Below are positions 7,939 to 17,440 of a stretch of 64,000 nt of DNA, piece after piece (within the stretch, counting starts at the first letter, position 1; each line of letters opens with the position of its first letter). A program made the translations under genes and the position numbers. Origin of the DNA: Spirochaetales bacterium (lineage in GTDB: Bacteria; Spirochaetota; Spirochaetia; DSM-2461); NCBI GenBank assembly GCA_028533045.1, contig JAQQAP010000028.1, positions 1 to 64,000 on the forward strand, given 5' to 3'. Under the pieces are notes generated by a model. That model made no database searches, was not told the DNA's origin, and saw nothing but the letters and a program-made list of their open reading frames with translations.

Positions 7939-10446
7939 ATGATCAAAGGATTATCCCAGAGGGCCCAGCGGGTTCTCACCGTACTGGCCCAGGAAGAGGC
8001 GCGGCGGACCCGTTCTGACCGTCTTTATCCGGAGCATGTTCTGTTGGGGATTCTCAGGGAAAAGGACGGTAACGGATACACCGCCCTTACCCGTTTGAAT
8101 ATAGAGATTGATGATTTGAGAGCCGAATTGGAGAAGGGCATTCAGGTGGAGCACAAGAGCTTTATCCTGGGCGAAGTGCCTCCCTCCTCCCGTGTTCGGG
8201 TTCTTTTGGAGAATGCCGCCAACGAGGCCTCCCTGTTAAATCACGAATATATAGGGACAGAGCACTTCCTCCTGGCTGCTTCCGGCGAGAAAGACAGCTC
8301 TCTGTCCCTCTATTTTACCCGTTTTAAACTCTCCCCCGATATTCTTAGGGGGGTGGTGTACGAGGTAACAAAAGGAGCGGGTAACCGCCGTCCTCCTTCC
8401 CAGCCCAACAGGAGGAGCAATAAACCCACCTTTGCCGGTACCGGCGCCCGGGAAGGGGTCCGTGTGAACGGAGAAGAGGGGGGAACCAATTTCCTCGACC
8501 AGTTTTCCCGGGATTTAACAGCCGTAGCCCGTCAGGGCGGTTTGGATCCGGTGATCGGCCGGGAAGGGGAGATCAATCGGGTCTTGCGTATTCTCGCCCG
8601 CCGGAGCAAAAATAATCCGGTCCTGTTGGGGGAACCGGGAGTAGGAAAAACCGCCGTAGTGGAAGGTCTGGCCATACGCATTGCCGACGGTACGGCCCCC
8701 GATTTTTTCCAGAACAGCCGGGTCATCAGTCTGGATCTGGCTTCCCTTGTGGCCGGTACGAAATACCGGGGGGAATTTGAGGAACGTCTCAAAAAAATCA
8801 TCCGGGAAGTGCAGAAAGCGGGGAATATTATCCTCTTTATTGACGAGCTGCACACCATTATTGGGGCCGGGGGAGCGGAAGGGGCCATCGATGCCTCCAA
8901 TATGCTTAAGCCCGCCCTGTCCCGGGGGGAAATCCAGTGTGTCGGGGCTACCACCCTTAACGAATACAAGAAGCATATAGAGAAAGATCCCGCCCTGGAG
9001 CGACGTTTCCAGAGCGTATTGGTGGAGGAGCCGACTCAGGAAGAGACCGCCGCCATTCTTAAGGGGATAAAGAGCCGCTACGAAGACCACCACAACGTGA
9101 CCTATCAAGACGACGCGATCGATGCGGCGGTGGAGCTGAGTTCCCGTTATATTCAGGACCGATTTTTGCCGGACAAGGCCATTGACCTTATGGACGAAGC
9201 GGGCTCCTCCAAGCGGATGAAGAACCTGGTTCAGCCCAACGAGGTGATGGAACTGGAGATGAAGGTGGCCGATCTGACTGCCGAAAAAATCTCCCTGGTA
9301 AACACCCAGAACTACGAAAAGGCCGCCGCCGTGCGGGATAAGGTGCGGGAGCTCAAGAAAGAGATAGAAACCCTCCGTCAGAGCTGGGAAAAGACCCTCC
9401 GTGAAGAGGAGAACGTCATTACCCGGGCGGATATTCAGGAACTGATTGCGGAAGTGACCGGTATTCCCGTGAGCCAGCTGGTCCAGAGCGAATCGGAACG
9501 GCTCCTAAAGATAGAAGAGGTACTCCACGAAACGGTGATAGGACAGGATCAGGCCATTGGCGTCATAGCCTCCTCCATCCGCCGTTCCCGGACCGGCCTC
9601 AACTCTCCCGCCCGTCCCCTGGGGTCGTTTATCTTCCTGGGGCCCACCGGTGTGGGAAAAACCCTGCTCGCCAAGACCCTGGCCGAGTACCTCTTTGGTA
9701 ATTCGGACGCCCTGGTGCGGGTGGATATGTCGGACTATATGGAAAAGCACAATATCTCCCGCCTCGTGGGAGCTCCTCCGGGATACGTGGGCTACGAAGA
9801 GGGGGGCACTCTTACGGAGAAAATCCGCCGCCGTCCCTACAGCGTGGTTCTTCTGGATGAGATAGAAAAGGCCCACGGCGACGTGTTCAATCTCCTTCTG
9901 CAGATTCTGGAGGAAGGAGAGGTTCAGGACAGTCTGGGTCATAAAGTCAGCTTTAGAAACTGTGTCATTATTATGACATCCAACGCCGGGGCCCGCCAGA
10001 TCATGAACGGCTCGGGTATCGGTTTCTCCCAGAATGACGGACTCATGTCCCACGACGACCTGACCTCTTCGGCCATGCAGGAACTCAAACGGATTTTCAT
10101 GCCCGAGTTTATCAACCGTATAGACGAAACTGTGGTTTTCCACTATCTTCAGCACGACCAGATTATGTCCATTCTGGACCTGATGATTAGCGAGGTGCAG
10201 GAGAGGCTGGCGGAAAAGAACATCAGCCTTAACCTTTCTCTCCGGGTTAAAGAATATTTGCTGGAAAAGGGCTATGATGTAAACTACGGAGCCCGTCCCC
10301 TGCGGCGCTTGTTGCAAAAAGAGGTGGAAGATCCCATTTCCCTGGGACTTCTGGGGGGCAAATTCCGGGAAAATGACCTAATCCGGGGGGAACTCCGCAA
10401 CGGACAGATCCATTTTCGGACGGGGAAGACTAAAAAGGAGGGGTAA
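7939..10446 (+). CDS. clpC: ATP-dependent Clp protease ATP-binding subunit ClpC
   Basis: A hexameric AAA+ unfoldase that feeds substrates to ClpP and acts with McsA/McsB adaptors. The 835 residues show the full ClpC plan. An N-domain double repeat spans about 1-150. AAA-1 has Walker A GEPGVGKT (about 234) and Walker B ILFIDE. A UVR-containing middle domain ([19 protein letters not shown], about 455-475) separates it from AAA-2 with GPTGVGKT (about 568) and [11 protein letters not shown], followed by a D2-small domain. A ClpP-binding tripeptide was not pinned down by eye. It is the third gene of the mcsA-mcsB-clpC operon and abuts the downstream TPR gene with no gap. Confidence 0.96.
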   Translation: MIKGLSQRAQRVLTVLAQEEARRTRSDRLYPEHVLLGILREKDGNGYTALTRLNIEIDDLRAELEKGIQVEHKSFILGEVPPSSRVRVLLENAANEASLLNHEYIGTEHFLLAASGEKDSSLSLYFTRFKLSPDILRGVVYEVTKGAGNRRPPSQPNRRSNKPTFAGTGAREGVRVNGEEGGTNFLDQFSRDLTAVARQGGLDPVIGREGEINRVLRILARRSKNNPVLLGEPGVGKTAVVEGLAIRIADGTAPDFFQNSRVISLDLASLVAGTKYRGEFEERLKKIIREVQKAGNIILFIDELHTIIGAGGAEGAIDASNMLKPALSRGEIQCVGATTLNEYKKHIEKDPALERRFQSVLVEEPTQEETAAILKGIKSRYEDHHNVTYQDDAIDAAVELSSRYIQDRFLPDKAIDLMDEAGSSKRMKNLVQPNEVMELEMKVADLTAEKISLVNTQNYEKAAAVRDKVRELKKEIETLRQSWEKTLREEENVITRADIQELIAEVTGIPVSQLVQSESERLLKIEEVLHETVIGQDQAIGVIASSIRRSRTGLNSPARPLGSFIFLGPTGVGKTLLAKTLAEYLFGNSDALVRVDMSDYMEKHNISRLVGAPPGYVGYEEGGTLTEKIRRRPYSVVLLDEIEKAHGDVFNLLLQILEEGEVQDSLGHKVSFRNCVIIMTSNAGARQIMNGSGIGFSQNDGLMSHDDLTSSAMQELKRIFMPEFINRIDETVVFHYLQHDQIMSILDLMISEVQERLAEKNISLNLSLRVKEYLLEKGYDVNYGARPLRRLLQKEVEDPISLGLLGGKFRENDLIRGELRNGQIHFRTGKTKKEG

Positions 10447-13299
10447 ATGAAGCGATTTCCCCTATTACTCATACTATTTCTCCTTGCGGCGGGACTGAGC
10501 GCCCAGAGCAAGGAGCAGCTTTTTGACCAGGGCCTGGGGGCTTTTCAGGATAAGCTTTACGAAGAGGCTCTGGCGAATTTTCAGGATTATTTAAAGCGAT
10601 ACGCCAATGAATCCCGGGCGGACGCGGTTCTTTACATGAGCGGCGTGGCCCAATACAGCCTGGGCCGATTCGGCGAGTCACTAATGACATTTGACAGGCT
10701 TAAATCGGAAAAAGAGACCTCCCCTTACCTCCGTCGAACCCCCTACTGGCTGGGGCTCAATTACTTTAAAGGGGAGGAGTGGGACGCTTCGGAAGAGGCC
10801 TTCTCCGAACAGCTCCGATACAGCGGGGAAACCTACTATGTGGAGCGGAGCTTCCTCTATCTGGGCCTCTTAAATGAGAAAAAGGCCCACTGGGAAGGGG
10901 CGGCGGAGCATTATGCCAGGCTGATTTCCCTCTCGGGGAACACGGAGCTTGTCACCCAGGCCTATTATCGCCGGGGACTGGCCTATCTGAATCTGGCCGA
11001 CTACGAACGGGCCCTCCCTAACTTTGAAAAACTTTCCGCCGACTACGGCAGTTCTCCCTATACCAAGGCCATGCCCTATTACATTGGTCTCTGCTACCTG
11101 AATTTGGGGCAGCCCGAAGAAGCTGTCCGCCGTTTTGACCTTTACCTGACCCTTTTTCCCAAAGGGGAGTACCGGGAAGAGGTGCTTTTCCTGCTGATTA
11201 GAGCCGAAGGTGAGCGGGGTAACGGTGAGAGAGCCCTTGAGCTGATTGAAGACCTGGAAGGTCAGGCTGATTTGAGCTTCCGGGCCCGACAGATGAAGGC
11301 GGAAAACTTCAGTACTTTGGGAGAGACGGAAAAGGCCCGCCAGGTGTGGCTGGAACTTCTGGAAGAAGAAGAACGCCCCCAAGAAAAGGACCGGATTAAG
11401 TACAACATTGGGCTGAGCTGGCTCAAGGAAGGGGAGCGGGAGAGGGCCATTCCCTGGTTCAAGGAGACTTTGGCCCTGCTGGAGAGCCCCGTCCGCCGGG
11501 ATTCTCTCGATGCCCTGGCCGCCCTCTATCTTGAGGCGGACGAAAAGGAACTGGCCCTGGGTTACGGAAAAACTCTCTTTGACGACTATCCGGATTACGT
11601 AAAACGGGAAGAAACCGGTGCCATGGCGGCCGCCCTGATGATGGAGCTTAACCGGAACGATATGGTGGAAGCCCACTTAAAAATCATGGTGGAGCTGTAC
11701 GGGGAAAGCGAAAAGAACGATCTTTACCTTATGATGCTGGGACAGGCGGCTATGGACAGGGAGGAGTGGACCCGGGCCCTGACCTATCTGGGGCGATTGG
11801 AGTCTAACTATCCCCAAAGCGAATATAGGGAAGAGGCCCTCTATCGCCTGGGTTATATCTATATCCTTAGGGAAGAGTACATTCGGGGGGCGGAATTCTT
11901 TAAGGAGCTGCTTGCTCTGGATAAGGAGTTGACCTCACAGGTGGAAGAGGACAGCCGCTACTCCCTGGCCCTGGCCTACTATAAAGGGGGCGCAGGAAAC
12001 AAGGCTCTTACCTATTTTGAGGAGTATCTGGAAAAGTACGGTAATAACGAAAAGGCCGGAGAGATTGCCCTTTACATGGGAAATATCCATTTTGAGAATA
12101 GAAATTGGGCTTTTGCCGCAGAATATTACGGCCGGGCCGTAACGCTTCTGAAAGAATCGGAGGAGAATATCCTTCGCGAAGCGGCTTTTAAGGAAGCCCT
12201 TTCATTACAGAAGAATCAAGAGTGGGCCCGCTCGGGCGACCTCTTTCATAATCTTTATCTTTCCGGTCCCGCCTTGCTCTATGGCTACGAGTCCCTTTAC
12301 CAGGAAGGGATTTGCCGGATTGAAGAAGAAAGATGGACCGATGCCCGAAAGATCTTTGAAGAGGCGGTTATTCAGACCTACGGAGAAGTCAGGGAGCGCT
12401 CCCTCTATCAGTTGGCCCGCATTGCCCTTTGGGAGGAAAACCGTAAAGAGGCTATTGATCTGGCACGCCTGATTAAATCGGACTACCCCGAGAGTGATTT
12501 GGGTATTCATCTCTTCTTTTCCGAAGCGGAGGATTATTGGGCTCTGAGGGAATTTGACAAGGCCCGTACCTGGTATCTTCTTTGTTTGGAAGTTTTTCCC
12601 GAGCAAGCACGGGAGGTTCAGGCCTCATTAAGGGCTTCCCTGGCTCTGGCCGAAGGGGGCGATCCCGATTCGGCTATTGAGGAGTTGTACTCAGGGCTTC
12701 TGAATGATTTGTCCGGTTCGGCCGGGCAGGGCCTTTATAGTCGTGCTACCGCTCTGGGGCGATTGCTCGTGGAAGGGGGCTCTTCCGACCGGGCCGAGAC
12801 CTACCTGCTGGAATTGAAGGAAAAGACCGATGATCTGTCTCTTTTGGCACCCCTTATTATTGCCGCTGAACGGACCGGTTCGGGGGATGTGGACAGGTCT
12901 GCCTCCCTGGAAGCTCTCTATCGGGCGGAGGAACTTCCCTTTTCCATGAGGACTGAAGCCCTTCTTCTTTTGGGGGACTATCGCATAGACCGGGGAGAAG
13001 AGGAAGAAGCAAAAGCTCTCTACCGGGTTGTCATGGATTCCAACAAGGGGGAACTGGGGGCGGAAGCCAACTATCTTCTGGGGGAACTTCTGGTTTTGGA
13101 AAATCCTTCCGAGGGGGCCCAGGAACTTCTGAATGTCTCTTACAACTATCCGGAACAGGAGTTATGGGCGGCCAGGGCTCTTTACCGTTCCTGGGAGATA
13201 TACTCCACCCAGGAGGAGGGAGAGAGGAAGAGGGAGATTGTAAAAGAGAAACTTCTGGACCTCTATCCTCAGAGCGAATGGGCGGCTTTGCTAAAATAA
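10447..13299 (+). CDS. Exported TPR-repeat protein
   Basis: A 950-residue protein with a clear signal peptide (KRFPLLLILFLLAAGLSA, cleavage near 20) followed almost entirely by tetratricopeptide repeats, recognisable as recurrent A-X3-Y-X2-G and F-X-E-Y-L patterns such as FQDYLKRYANES and FEEYLEKYGNNEKA. It should be a periplasmic or outer-membrane-associated scaffold, possibly like BamD/YbgF-type TPR proteins but far longer. The ATG begins at the nucleotide after the clpC stop, so it is co-transcribed and may be coupled to it. The pairing of an envelope TPR scaffold with cytosolic proteolysis is unexplained. No enzymatic domain is seen. Confidence 0.85.
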   Translation: MKRFPLLLILFLLAAGLSAQSKEQLFDQGLGAFQDKLYEEALANFQDYLKRYANESRADAVLYMSGVAQYSLGRFGESLMTFDRLKSEKETSPYLRRTPYWLGLNYFKGEEWDASEEAFSEQLRYSGETYYVERSFLYLGLLNEKKAHWEGAAEHYARLISLSGNTELVTQAYYRRGLAYLNLADYERALPNFEKLSADYGSSPYTKAMPYYIGLCYLNLGQPEEAVRRFDLYLTLFPKGEYREEVLFLLIRAEGERGNGERALELIEDLEGQADLSFRARQMKAENFSTLGETEKARQVWLELLEEEERPQEKDRIKYNIGLSWLKEGERERAIPWFKETLALLESPVRRDSLDALAALYLEADEKELALGYGKTLFDDYPDYVKREETGAMAAALMMELNRNDMVEAHLKIMVELYGESEKNDLYLMMLGQAAMDREEWTRALTYLGRLESNYPQSEYREEALYRLGYIYILREEYIRGAEFFKELLALDKELTSQVEEDSRYSLALAYYKGGAGNKALTYFEEYLEKYGNNEKAGEIALYMGNIHFENRNWAFAAEYYGRAVTLLKESEENILREAAFKEALSLQKNQEWARSGDLFHNLYLSGPALLYGYESLYQEGICRIEEERWTDARKIFEEAVIQTYGEVRERSLYQLARIALWEENRKEAIDLARLIKSDYPESDLGIHLFFSEAEDYWALREFDKARTWYLLCLEVFPEQAREVQASLRASLALAEGGDPDSAIEELYSGLLNDLSGSAGQGLYSRATALGRLLVEGGSSDRAETYLLELKEKTDDLSLLAPLIIAAERTGSGDVDRSASLEALYRAEELPFSMRTEALLLLGDYRIDRGEEEEAKALYRVVMDSNKGELGAEANYLLGELLVLENPSEGAQELLNVSYNYPEQELWAARALYRSWEIYSTQEEGERKREIVKEKLLDLYPQSEWAALLK

Positions 13300-13320
13300 T
13301 TAAACAATTTTTGAATGTTT

Positions 13321-13332
13321 TTTGTGTACAAA
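13321..13332. promoter_or_regulatory. Candidate GntR/FCD-family operator
   Basis: TTTGTGTACAAA is a dyad with perfect 5-bp arms around GT and fits the TTGT-NN-ACAA type of site known for FCD-type GntR regulators. It lies 1 nt upstream of the -35 element of the GntR gene, suggesting autoregulation. Confidence 0.55.
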
Positions 13333-13333
13333 G

Positions 13334-13362
13334 TTGACTGAGAGGCGATTTTTACTTATATT
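13334..13362 (+). promoter_or_regulatory. Promoter of the gntR-glycerate kinase operon (leaderless type)
   Basis: TTGACT (13334-13339), a 17-bp spacer and TATATT (13357-13362). The ATG lies only 6 nt downstream (13369) with no Shine-Dalgarno sequence, so the mRNA should start at the initiation codon. Confidence 0.75.
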
Positions 13363-13368
13363 GATGAC

Positions 13369-14010
13369 ATGGCTAATTATAAAGTAAAATCGCAAGATCT
13401 AGTAGAAAAAGTACACTCCATGATCCGTTTGATGATTCTTCGGAATCAGCTGGTTCCGGGTCAAAAACTCATACAGGAAGAACTGGCTGAGAAATTGGGG
13501 GTTTCCAGAACTCCTCTTTTATCGGCCCTTTCCAAACTGGAAAAGGAATTCCTTGTGGAATCCCTTCCCCGCCGCGGGTACTACGTAAGAAAGCTTTCCC
13601 GTCAGGAAGAGTTGGACCTTTTTGATATCCGTTTGCAACTCGAGCCCCTCGCAGCCCGCCGGGCTGCCGCCAATATTACACCTAAAGGAGCCCGGGATCT
13701 CATGACCCGGGCCGAGATATCTCCCAAGCAGAGAGAAACCATGGACCAGAAGAGCTTCTGTGAGTATGACTACCACTTTCACAGTCTTATTCAGGAACTG
13801 AGCGGGAATGAGTTTCTTCATAAAATGACCTCTTCCTACAACATTATCTCCCTTAGTAACCAGAATATCGTAACCGAATTTGATTACAGTATAGGTCAGC
13901 ATTTGGAGTTGGCCCGTCTTATAGGTGAAGGTAAGGCTTCCGAAGCGGAATCCCTTATGGAAGAACATATTTCTCAGGCAAGAAGGCGCATTGTGGCTCT
14001 GGCCGATTAA
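13369..14010 (+). CDS. GntR-family (FCD subfamily) transcriptional regulator
   Basis: A 213-residue regulator with an N-terminal winged helix (about 8-75; QEELAEKLGVSRTPLLSALSKLE contains the recognition helix) and a C-terminal all-helical FCD ligand domain. The FCD domain shows DIRLQLEPLAARRAA and the metal-ligand-like D-YHFHSLIQELSGN and EHISQARRRI segments. Such proteins typically respond to organic acids, which suits its co-transcription with glycerate kinase 18 nt downstream. A TTTGTGTACAAA dyad next to its own promoter is a candidate binding site. The ligand is not established; glycerate or a related acid is inferred from the neighbour. Confidence 0.9.
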   Translation: MANYKVKSQDLVEKVHSMIRLMILRNQLVPGQKLIQEELAEKLGVSRTPLLSALSKLEKEFLVESLPRRGYYVRKLSRQEELDLFDIRLQLEPLAARRAAANITPKGARDLMTRAEISPKQRETMDQKSFCEYDYHFHSLIQELSGNEFLHKMTSSYNIISLSNQNIVTEFDYSIGQHLELARLIGEGKASEAESLMEEHISQARRRIVALAD

Positions 14011-14027
14011 AAAGGAGAAAGATCCCC

Positions 14028-15167
14028 ATGAAAATCGTTATCGCCTCCGACTCGTACAAGGGAACCAATACCAGTTGGCGTGTGGCTTCCCTCATAGAAG
14101 AGGGAATCGTCAAAGTTGTTCCCCAGGCCCAAATTACCAAAGTGCCCGTTGCCGACGGGGGGGAAGGTACGGTTGATGCCATTCTGACCGCCCTGGACGG
14201 GGAGGAACATAAGGTTATGGTAAAAGGCCCTCTTTGGGCTCCCAAGGAAGCTCTTTGGGGAAGTGCGGGCGATACGGCGGTTATGGAAATGGCCGAGGCC
14301 TCGGGCCTGCCTATTTTAAAAGGGGAAGAATTGAATCCCCTTAAGGCGACGACCTATGGTACCGGCGAGATGATAAGGGAAGCTCTGGACAGGGGATTCC
14401 GTAAAATTATCATAGGGATTGGGGGGAGCGCCACAAACGACGGCGGTATGGGAATGGCCCAGGCTTTGGGAGCCCGATTTTATGACTCGGAAGGAAAGGA
14501 AATCCCCGAAGGAGCCGGAGGGGGTGACTTAGCCCGAGTCGCCCAAGCGGACCTGTCCGGTCTGGACCCTCGTCTTACCGAGCTTTCTATGACCGTGGCC
14601 TGTGATGTGACCAATCCTCTTTTGGGAAAAGAAGGGGCCACCTATACTTACGGCAAGCAGAAAGGGGCTACCCCGGAAATGCAGAAGGAACTCGAAGGGG
14701 GTCTGGCTTCCTATGCCGATATTTTGGCTGAATCATTGGGAGAAGATTACCGGAATAAGCCCGGAGCCGGTGCGGCCGGTGGATTGGGATTCGGTTTGGT
14801 CGCGATTTGCGGGGCGGAGATTCGTTCGGGTATCAAGACTATTCTGGATTTTATTGGGCTTGATGAACATATTAAAGAGGCTGACCTGGTTATTACCGGA
14901 GAAGGGAAGATCGACGGGCAATCTCTTTACGGGAAGGTTCCCGTGGGCATTGCCGAACGATGTCAGCCCTTGAATAAGCCTCTTTTGGCCATTGTGGGCG
15001 ATATTGGACCGGGAACGGAAAAAGCCTATGAACTGGGTATCGACAGTATCATGAGTACCGTAAACAAGGCCATGCCCCTTAAGGACGCTCTGGACAACTC
15101 TTCCGAACTTCTTGTGGAAGCGGCGGAACGGGCCATGCGTATGATCATGATAGGAACTGAATTATAG
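14028..15167 (+). CDS. Glycerate kinase
   Basis: It phosphorylates glycerate to 2- or 3-phosphoglycerate, feeding sugar-acid breakdown into glycolysis. The 379 residues match the GlxK/GarK family: N-terminal IASDSYKGTNTS (6-17), VPVADGGEGTVDA (about 39-51), GIGGSATNDGGMGMAQALG (about 130), KPGAGAAGGLGFG and the C-terminal LVITGEGKIDGQSLYGKVP (about 290). Members of this family mostly form 2-phosphoglycerate, but the product cannot be fixed from sequence. It has a strong Shine-Dalgarno (AAAGGAGAAA) and follows the GntR gene by 18 nt. Confidence 0.92.
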   Translation: MKIVIASDSYKGTNTSWRVASLIEEGIVKVVPQAQITKVPVADGGEGTVDAILTALDGEEHKVMVKGPLWAPKEALWGSAGDTAVMEMAEASGLPILKGEELNPLKATTYGTGEMIREALDRGFRKIIIGIGGSATNDGGMGMAQALGARFYDSEGKEIPEGAGGGDLARVAQADLSGLDPRLTELSMTVACDVTNPLLGKEGATYTYGKQKGATPEMQKELEGGLASYADILAESLGEDYRNKPGAGAAGGLGFGLVAICGAEIRSGIKTILDFIGLDEHIKEADLVITGEGKIDGQSLYGKVPVGIAERCQPLNKPLLAIVGDIGPGTEKAYELGIDSIMSTVNKAMPLKDALDNSSELLVEAAERAMRMIMIGTEL

Positions 15168-15206
15168 TCCCGTAAAATAAATAGATATGCCTAAGTTTCG
15201 GCTGAA

Positions 15207-15245
15207 ATAAAAAGGCTGGCGGCAACAGTTGTTGTAACCAGCCTT
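15207..15245 (-). terminator. Terminator of the ferredoxin gene
   Basis: AAGGCTGG (15212-15219) pairs with CCAGCCTT (15238-15245). On the minus strand the stem is followed by a T-rich tail. It lies 19 nt past the ferredoxin stop codon and could also stop glycerate-kinase transcription. Confidence 0.75.
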
Positions 15246-15263
15246 AATGCTTCAGAACGAATC

Positions 15264-15428
15264 TTAACCTTCGCTGATAGCATCCATGGGACATTCACCG
15301 GCACAAGCGCCACAGTCCACACAAGCATCGGTGATAGTATAAACATCACCTGCAACAATTGCCTCGGTGGGACATTCGCTAGCGCAAACACCACAACCGG
15401 TACATTTTTCTGCATCGATTACGTACAT
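15264..15428 (-). CDS. 2[4Fe-4S] ferredoxin, 54 residues
   Basis: A small clostridial-type ferredoxin carrying electrons in the cytoplasm. The minus-strand reading gives 54 residues with two complete cluster motifs, CTGCGVCASECP (9-20) and CVDCGACAGECP (36-47), i.e. two C-X2-C-X2-C-X3-C-P units. The ATG at 15428 has a GGGAGG Shine-Dalgarno 6 nt upstream, a promoter with a 17-bp spacer further up, and a terminator downstream, so it is a monocistronic gene. Its partners are not indicated by context; the radical SAM protein encoded at 18822-19691 is one kind of enzyme that would need such a donor. Confidence 0.95.
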   Translation of the reverse strand: MYVIDAEKCTGCGVCASECPTEAIVAGDVYTITDACVDCGACAGECPMDAISEG

Positions 15429-15461
15429 AAAGTACCTCCCTTTGGAGTATAGTATAATAGC

Positions 15462-15490
15462 AATATATCCTAAACTCCCAATGGGGTCAA
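15462..15490 (-). promoter_or_regulatory. Ferredoxin promoter
   Basis: On the minus strand: TTGACC (15485-15490), 17-bp spacer, TATATT (15462-15467). Unlike many promoters here it leaves a leader of roughly 30 nt that contains the Shine-Dalgarno sequence. Confidence 0.7.
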
Positions 15491-15614
15491 TAATTTTATT
15501 TCAGTAAAAAACTACAATATGGTATGGCCTTTTTTTGTTTCTTTACTTTCCCCCCACATTACACACATATTCCTGTTACATTACCTTATTAAACTTAGCT
15601 TCAACTAAAAACGT

Positions 15615-15638
15615 GGAAAAGAGGCATCCTTCTTTTCC
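15615..15638 (+). promoter_or_regulatory. 5'-UTR hairpin just before the porin-like gene
   Basis: GGAAAAGA (15615-15622) pairs perfectly with TCTTTTCC (15631-15638) around an 8-nt loop. The strong Shine-Dalgarno AGGAGAGAG starts at 15640, directly after the stem. This is the layout of mRNA-stabilising hairpins on abundant outer-membrane protein messages (inference). Confidence 0.55.
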
Positions 15639-15650
15639 CAGGAGAGAGAA

Positions 15651-16679
15651 ATGAAAAAATTAGCAGTAATGATGGCTCTTATGGCAGCCATTGCCGTTGC
15701 ACCTGTTTTCGCTATCGATGACAGCGCTGTAACCCTCGACGGAGACTTTACTTATGAAGTTGGTACTGACTTTAGCACTACCGATGACGCCGTAAGCCAG
15801 GATATGGATATTACCCTTGGTGCATCCATTGGCGAATTTACTTCTTTTAGTGTAGAAATTGAAGCCGATCCCGATGATTCTGGAGCATTTACTTGGGATG
15901 ATCTCAATGAAGATGAAGAAGTTGATTCTGATGAAGTTGTTTATTCTACAGGATACCTTGTTCTTGATTCCATCGAAATGACTCAGGAATTCGAAACTTT
16001 TACATTGACCGCCGGTGCTTTTGACTTCCAGGGTACCTACTACGACTATATCTACGAGTGGGAATGGGACTCTTCTGCTTCTTACGCTGCCCTTCAGCTT
16101 GATTACGCCGTAACAGAAGAGATTACCTTTTCTGCTTACCTGCCCCTTTCCGAAATTGCCGATGAGCTTGACGCCATCGCTTTTGAAGCAGCCTACGCCT
16201 CCGATATGGCTAACGTTGCCGCTCACTACCTGAGAGACGGTGATGAAGAAGACGGCGTATTCGGCGGTGCCGCCGAAGTATTCCCCACAGAAGATGCTAC
16301 CGTTTACGGTCAGTACCTTTACGACATCGATGCAGAAGAGAGCCTCTATATGGCCGGCGCTTCCTATGTGATTGATGCGTTGACTCTGGCTGCCGAATAT
16401 CATGACAGCATTGAAGAATTCATCGCCGTAGGTGTATCTTACGCTCTTAACGAAACCTTCACCGTTTCTGCCGGTGCTTACTTCCCCACCGAAGAAACCG
16501 CCGATACCTACGGTGTTGACGCCGGTGTAGCTTTTGACGTAGACACTGTAACCTATACCTTTGGTGCCTCTTACGTCGCCGACGACAGCACTCTCGGTGA
16601 AACTTACGTAGCACCCCAGTCCGCAGCAGGATATGAAGAAAACATTGCCGTATCCTTCTCCATGGACATTGATTTCTAA
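15651..16679 (+). CDS. Putative outer-membrane beta-barrel (porin-like) protein
   Basis: A 342-residue secreted protein: signal peptide (KKLAVMMALMAAIAVAPVFA, cleavage near 21) followed by alternating hydrophobic and acidic residues that fit amphipathic beta-strands, for example ALTLAAEYHD and FTVSAGAYFP, ending in ENIAVSFSMDIDF. The terminal Phe is the usual signal for BAM-dependent insertion. The mature part is very acidic (many D/E) and lacks cysteine. Codon use is less GC-ending than its neighbours, as in highly expressed genes. It has a strong Shine-Dalgarno, a 5' hairpin and its own terminator, so it is probably an abundant monocistronic porin. Substrate unknown. Confidence 0.8.
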   Translation: MKKLAVMMALMAAIAVAPVFAIDDSAVTLDGDFTYEVGTDFSTTDDAVSQDMDITLGASIGEFTSFSVEIEADPDDSGAFTWDDLNEDEEVDSDEVVYSTGYLVLDSIEMTQEFETFTLTAGAFDFQGTYYDYIYEWEWDSSASYAALQLDYAVTEEITFSAYLPLSEIADELDAIAFEAAYASDMANVAAHYLRDGDEEDGVFGGAAEVFPTEDATVYGQYLYDIDAEESLYMAGASYVIDALTLAAEYHDSIEEFIAVGVSYALNETFTVSAGAYFPTEETADTYGVDAGVAFDVDTVTYTFGASYVADDSTLGETYVAPQSAAGYEENIAVSFSMDIDF

Positions 16680-16711
16680 GTATTTCCTTTAAAATAAATC
16701 AATAAATTGCT

Positions 16712-16742
16712 GGGCCGTTCCCTTGTGGGGCGGCCCTTTTTT
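16712..16742 (+). terminator. Terminator of the porin-like gene
   Basis: GGGCCG (16712-16717) pairs with CGGCCC (16731-16736), followed by six T residues. The following gene's -35 lies inside its loop. Confidence 0.8.
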
Positions 16743-16751
16743 CTGTATTAT
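16723..16751 (+). promoter_or_regulatory. Promoter of the tandem regulator-pyrH operon, nested in a terminator
   Basis: TTGTGG (16723-16728) lies in the loop region of the porin terminator, then a 17-bp spacer and TATTAT (16746-16751). The ATG at 16760 is 8 nt downstream with no Shine-Dalgarno sequence. Confidence 0.6.
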
Positions 16752-16759
16752 CCCTTTCA

Positions 16760-17437
16760 ATGAAACGATGCGGCTGTTTCCTGCAAAGCGATAAACCGGA
16801 AGAGTTCGGGGATCTTCTCTCTTTTATGGACCTTTACAACTTCATTCCCCAGAATGAATTGGGCCCTGTAGGAAGCCGGGAGATTTTTCTTGTCGATTTG
16901 GATAGTATTGATCTGAATCGCTGGTTAAAAATCAGAATAAAAAAAGGGTACGACCAAATACCCTACCTTTGTCTCTCCGGTGATATGCGGGAAAATCTTC
17001 AAATGAGCGCCTTTAAAGCCGGAGCGGAGGATATTCTTCCCCGTGACCTCCACCCCTCTCTTATTTGTCAGCGTGTCGTAAATCTTCTGCGTGTCCTCCC
17101 CGCGCTAAAGAGGGAAAAGGGCGAATCCCAAAGGAAGATACTTCTTCCGGGAGGGCAAATTATTTCCCTTAACCTGGAGCAGCGTCTTGTTTCCCGTAAC
17201 GATTCTCACATAAAACTCACACCCCGGGAATGGGATATCTTTCTTATTCTCTCGGGCAAGATTAATAGTGTCCTATCCCGGGAGACCCTGCTGGAAGCTC
17301 TTATGGGAGAAAGCAGTGAGGGGAACGACCGTCTCGTGGACGGGCATATTAAAAATCTCCGTCGAAAGCTGGGCGACAAGAAGTGCATTGAAACAGAGCG
17401 GGGCTACGGTTACCGCCTGAGAGGGAGGGTGCTTTAA
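16760..17437 (+). CDS. OmpR-type winged-helix regulator with atypical receiver (first of tandem pair)
   Basis: A 225-residue protein. The C-terminal 100 residues are a clear OmpR/PhoB winged helix (LTPREWDIFLILSGK, then DGHIKNLRRKLGDKKCIETERGYGYRL). The N-terminal 115 residues fold like a receiver by pattern (IFLVDLDS, IPYLCLSGD, GAEDILP), but the usual acidic pair at the end of strand 1 is missing (CGCFLQSDK). Asp46 or Asp48 is the only phosphoacceptor-like residue. No histidine kinase is adjacent. The second regulator starts 3 nt after this stop, suggesting a co-expressed pair. Binding target and input unknown. Confidence 0.8.
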   Translation: MKRCGCFLQSDKPEEFGDLLSFMDLYNFIPQNELGPVGSREIFLVDLDSIDLNRWLKIRIKKGYDQIPYLCLSGDMRENLQMSAFKAGAEDILPRDLHPSLICQRVVNLLRVLPALKREKGESQRKILLPGGQIISLNLEQRLVSRNDSHIKLTPREWDIFLILSGKINSVLSRETLLEALMGESSEGNDRLVDGHIKNLRRKLGDKKCIETERGYGYRLRGRVL

Positions 17438-17440
17438 GTT

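Noticed and set aside
15191-15415. A 74-codon open frame on the minus strand over the ferredoxin gene
   Set aside because: The frame is a shadow: the ferredoxin frame on the same strand has two perfect Fe-S motifs, a Shine-Dalgarno and a promoter.
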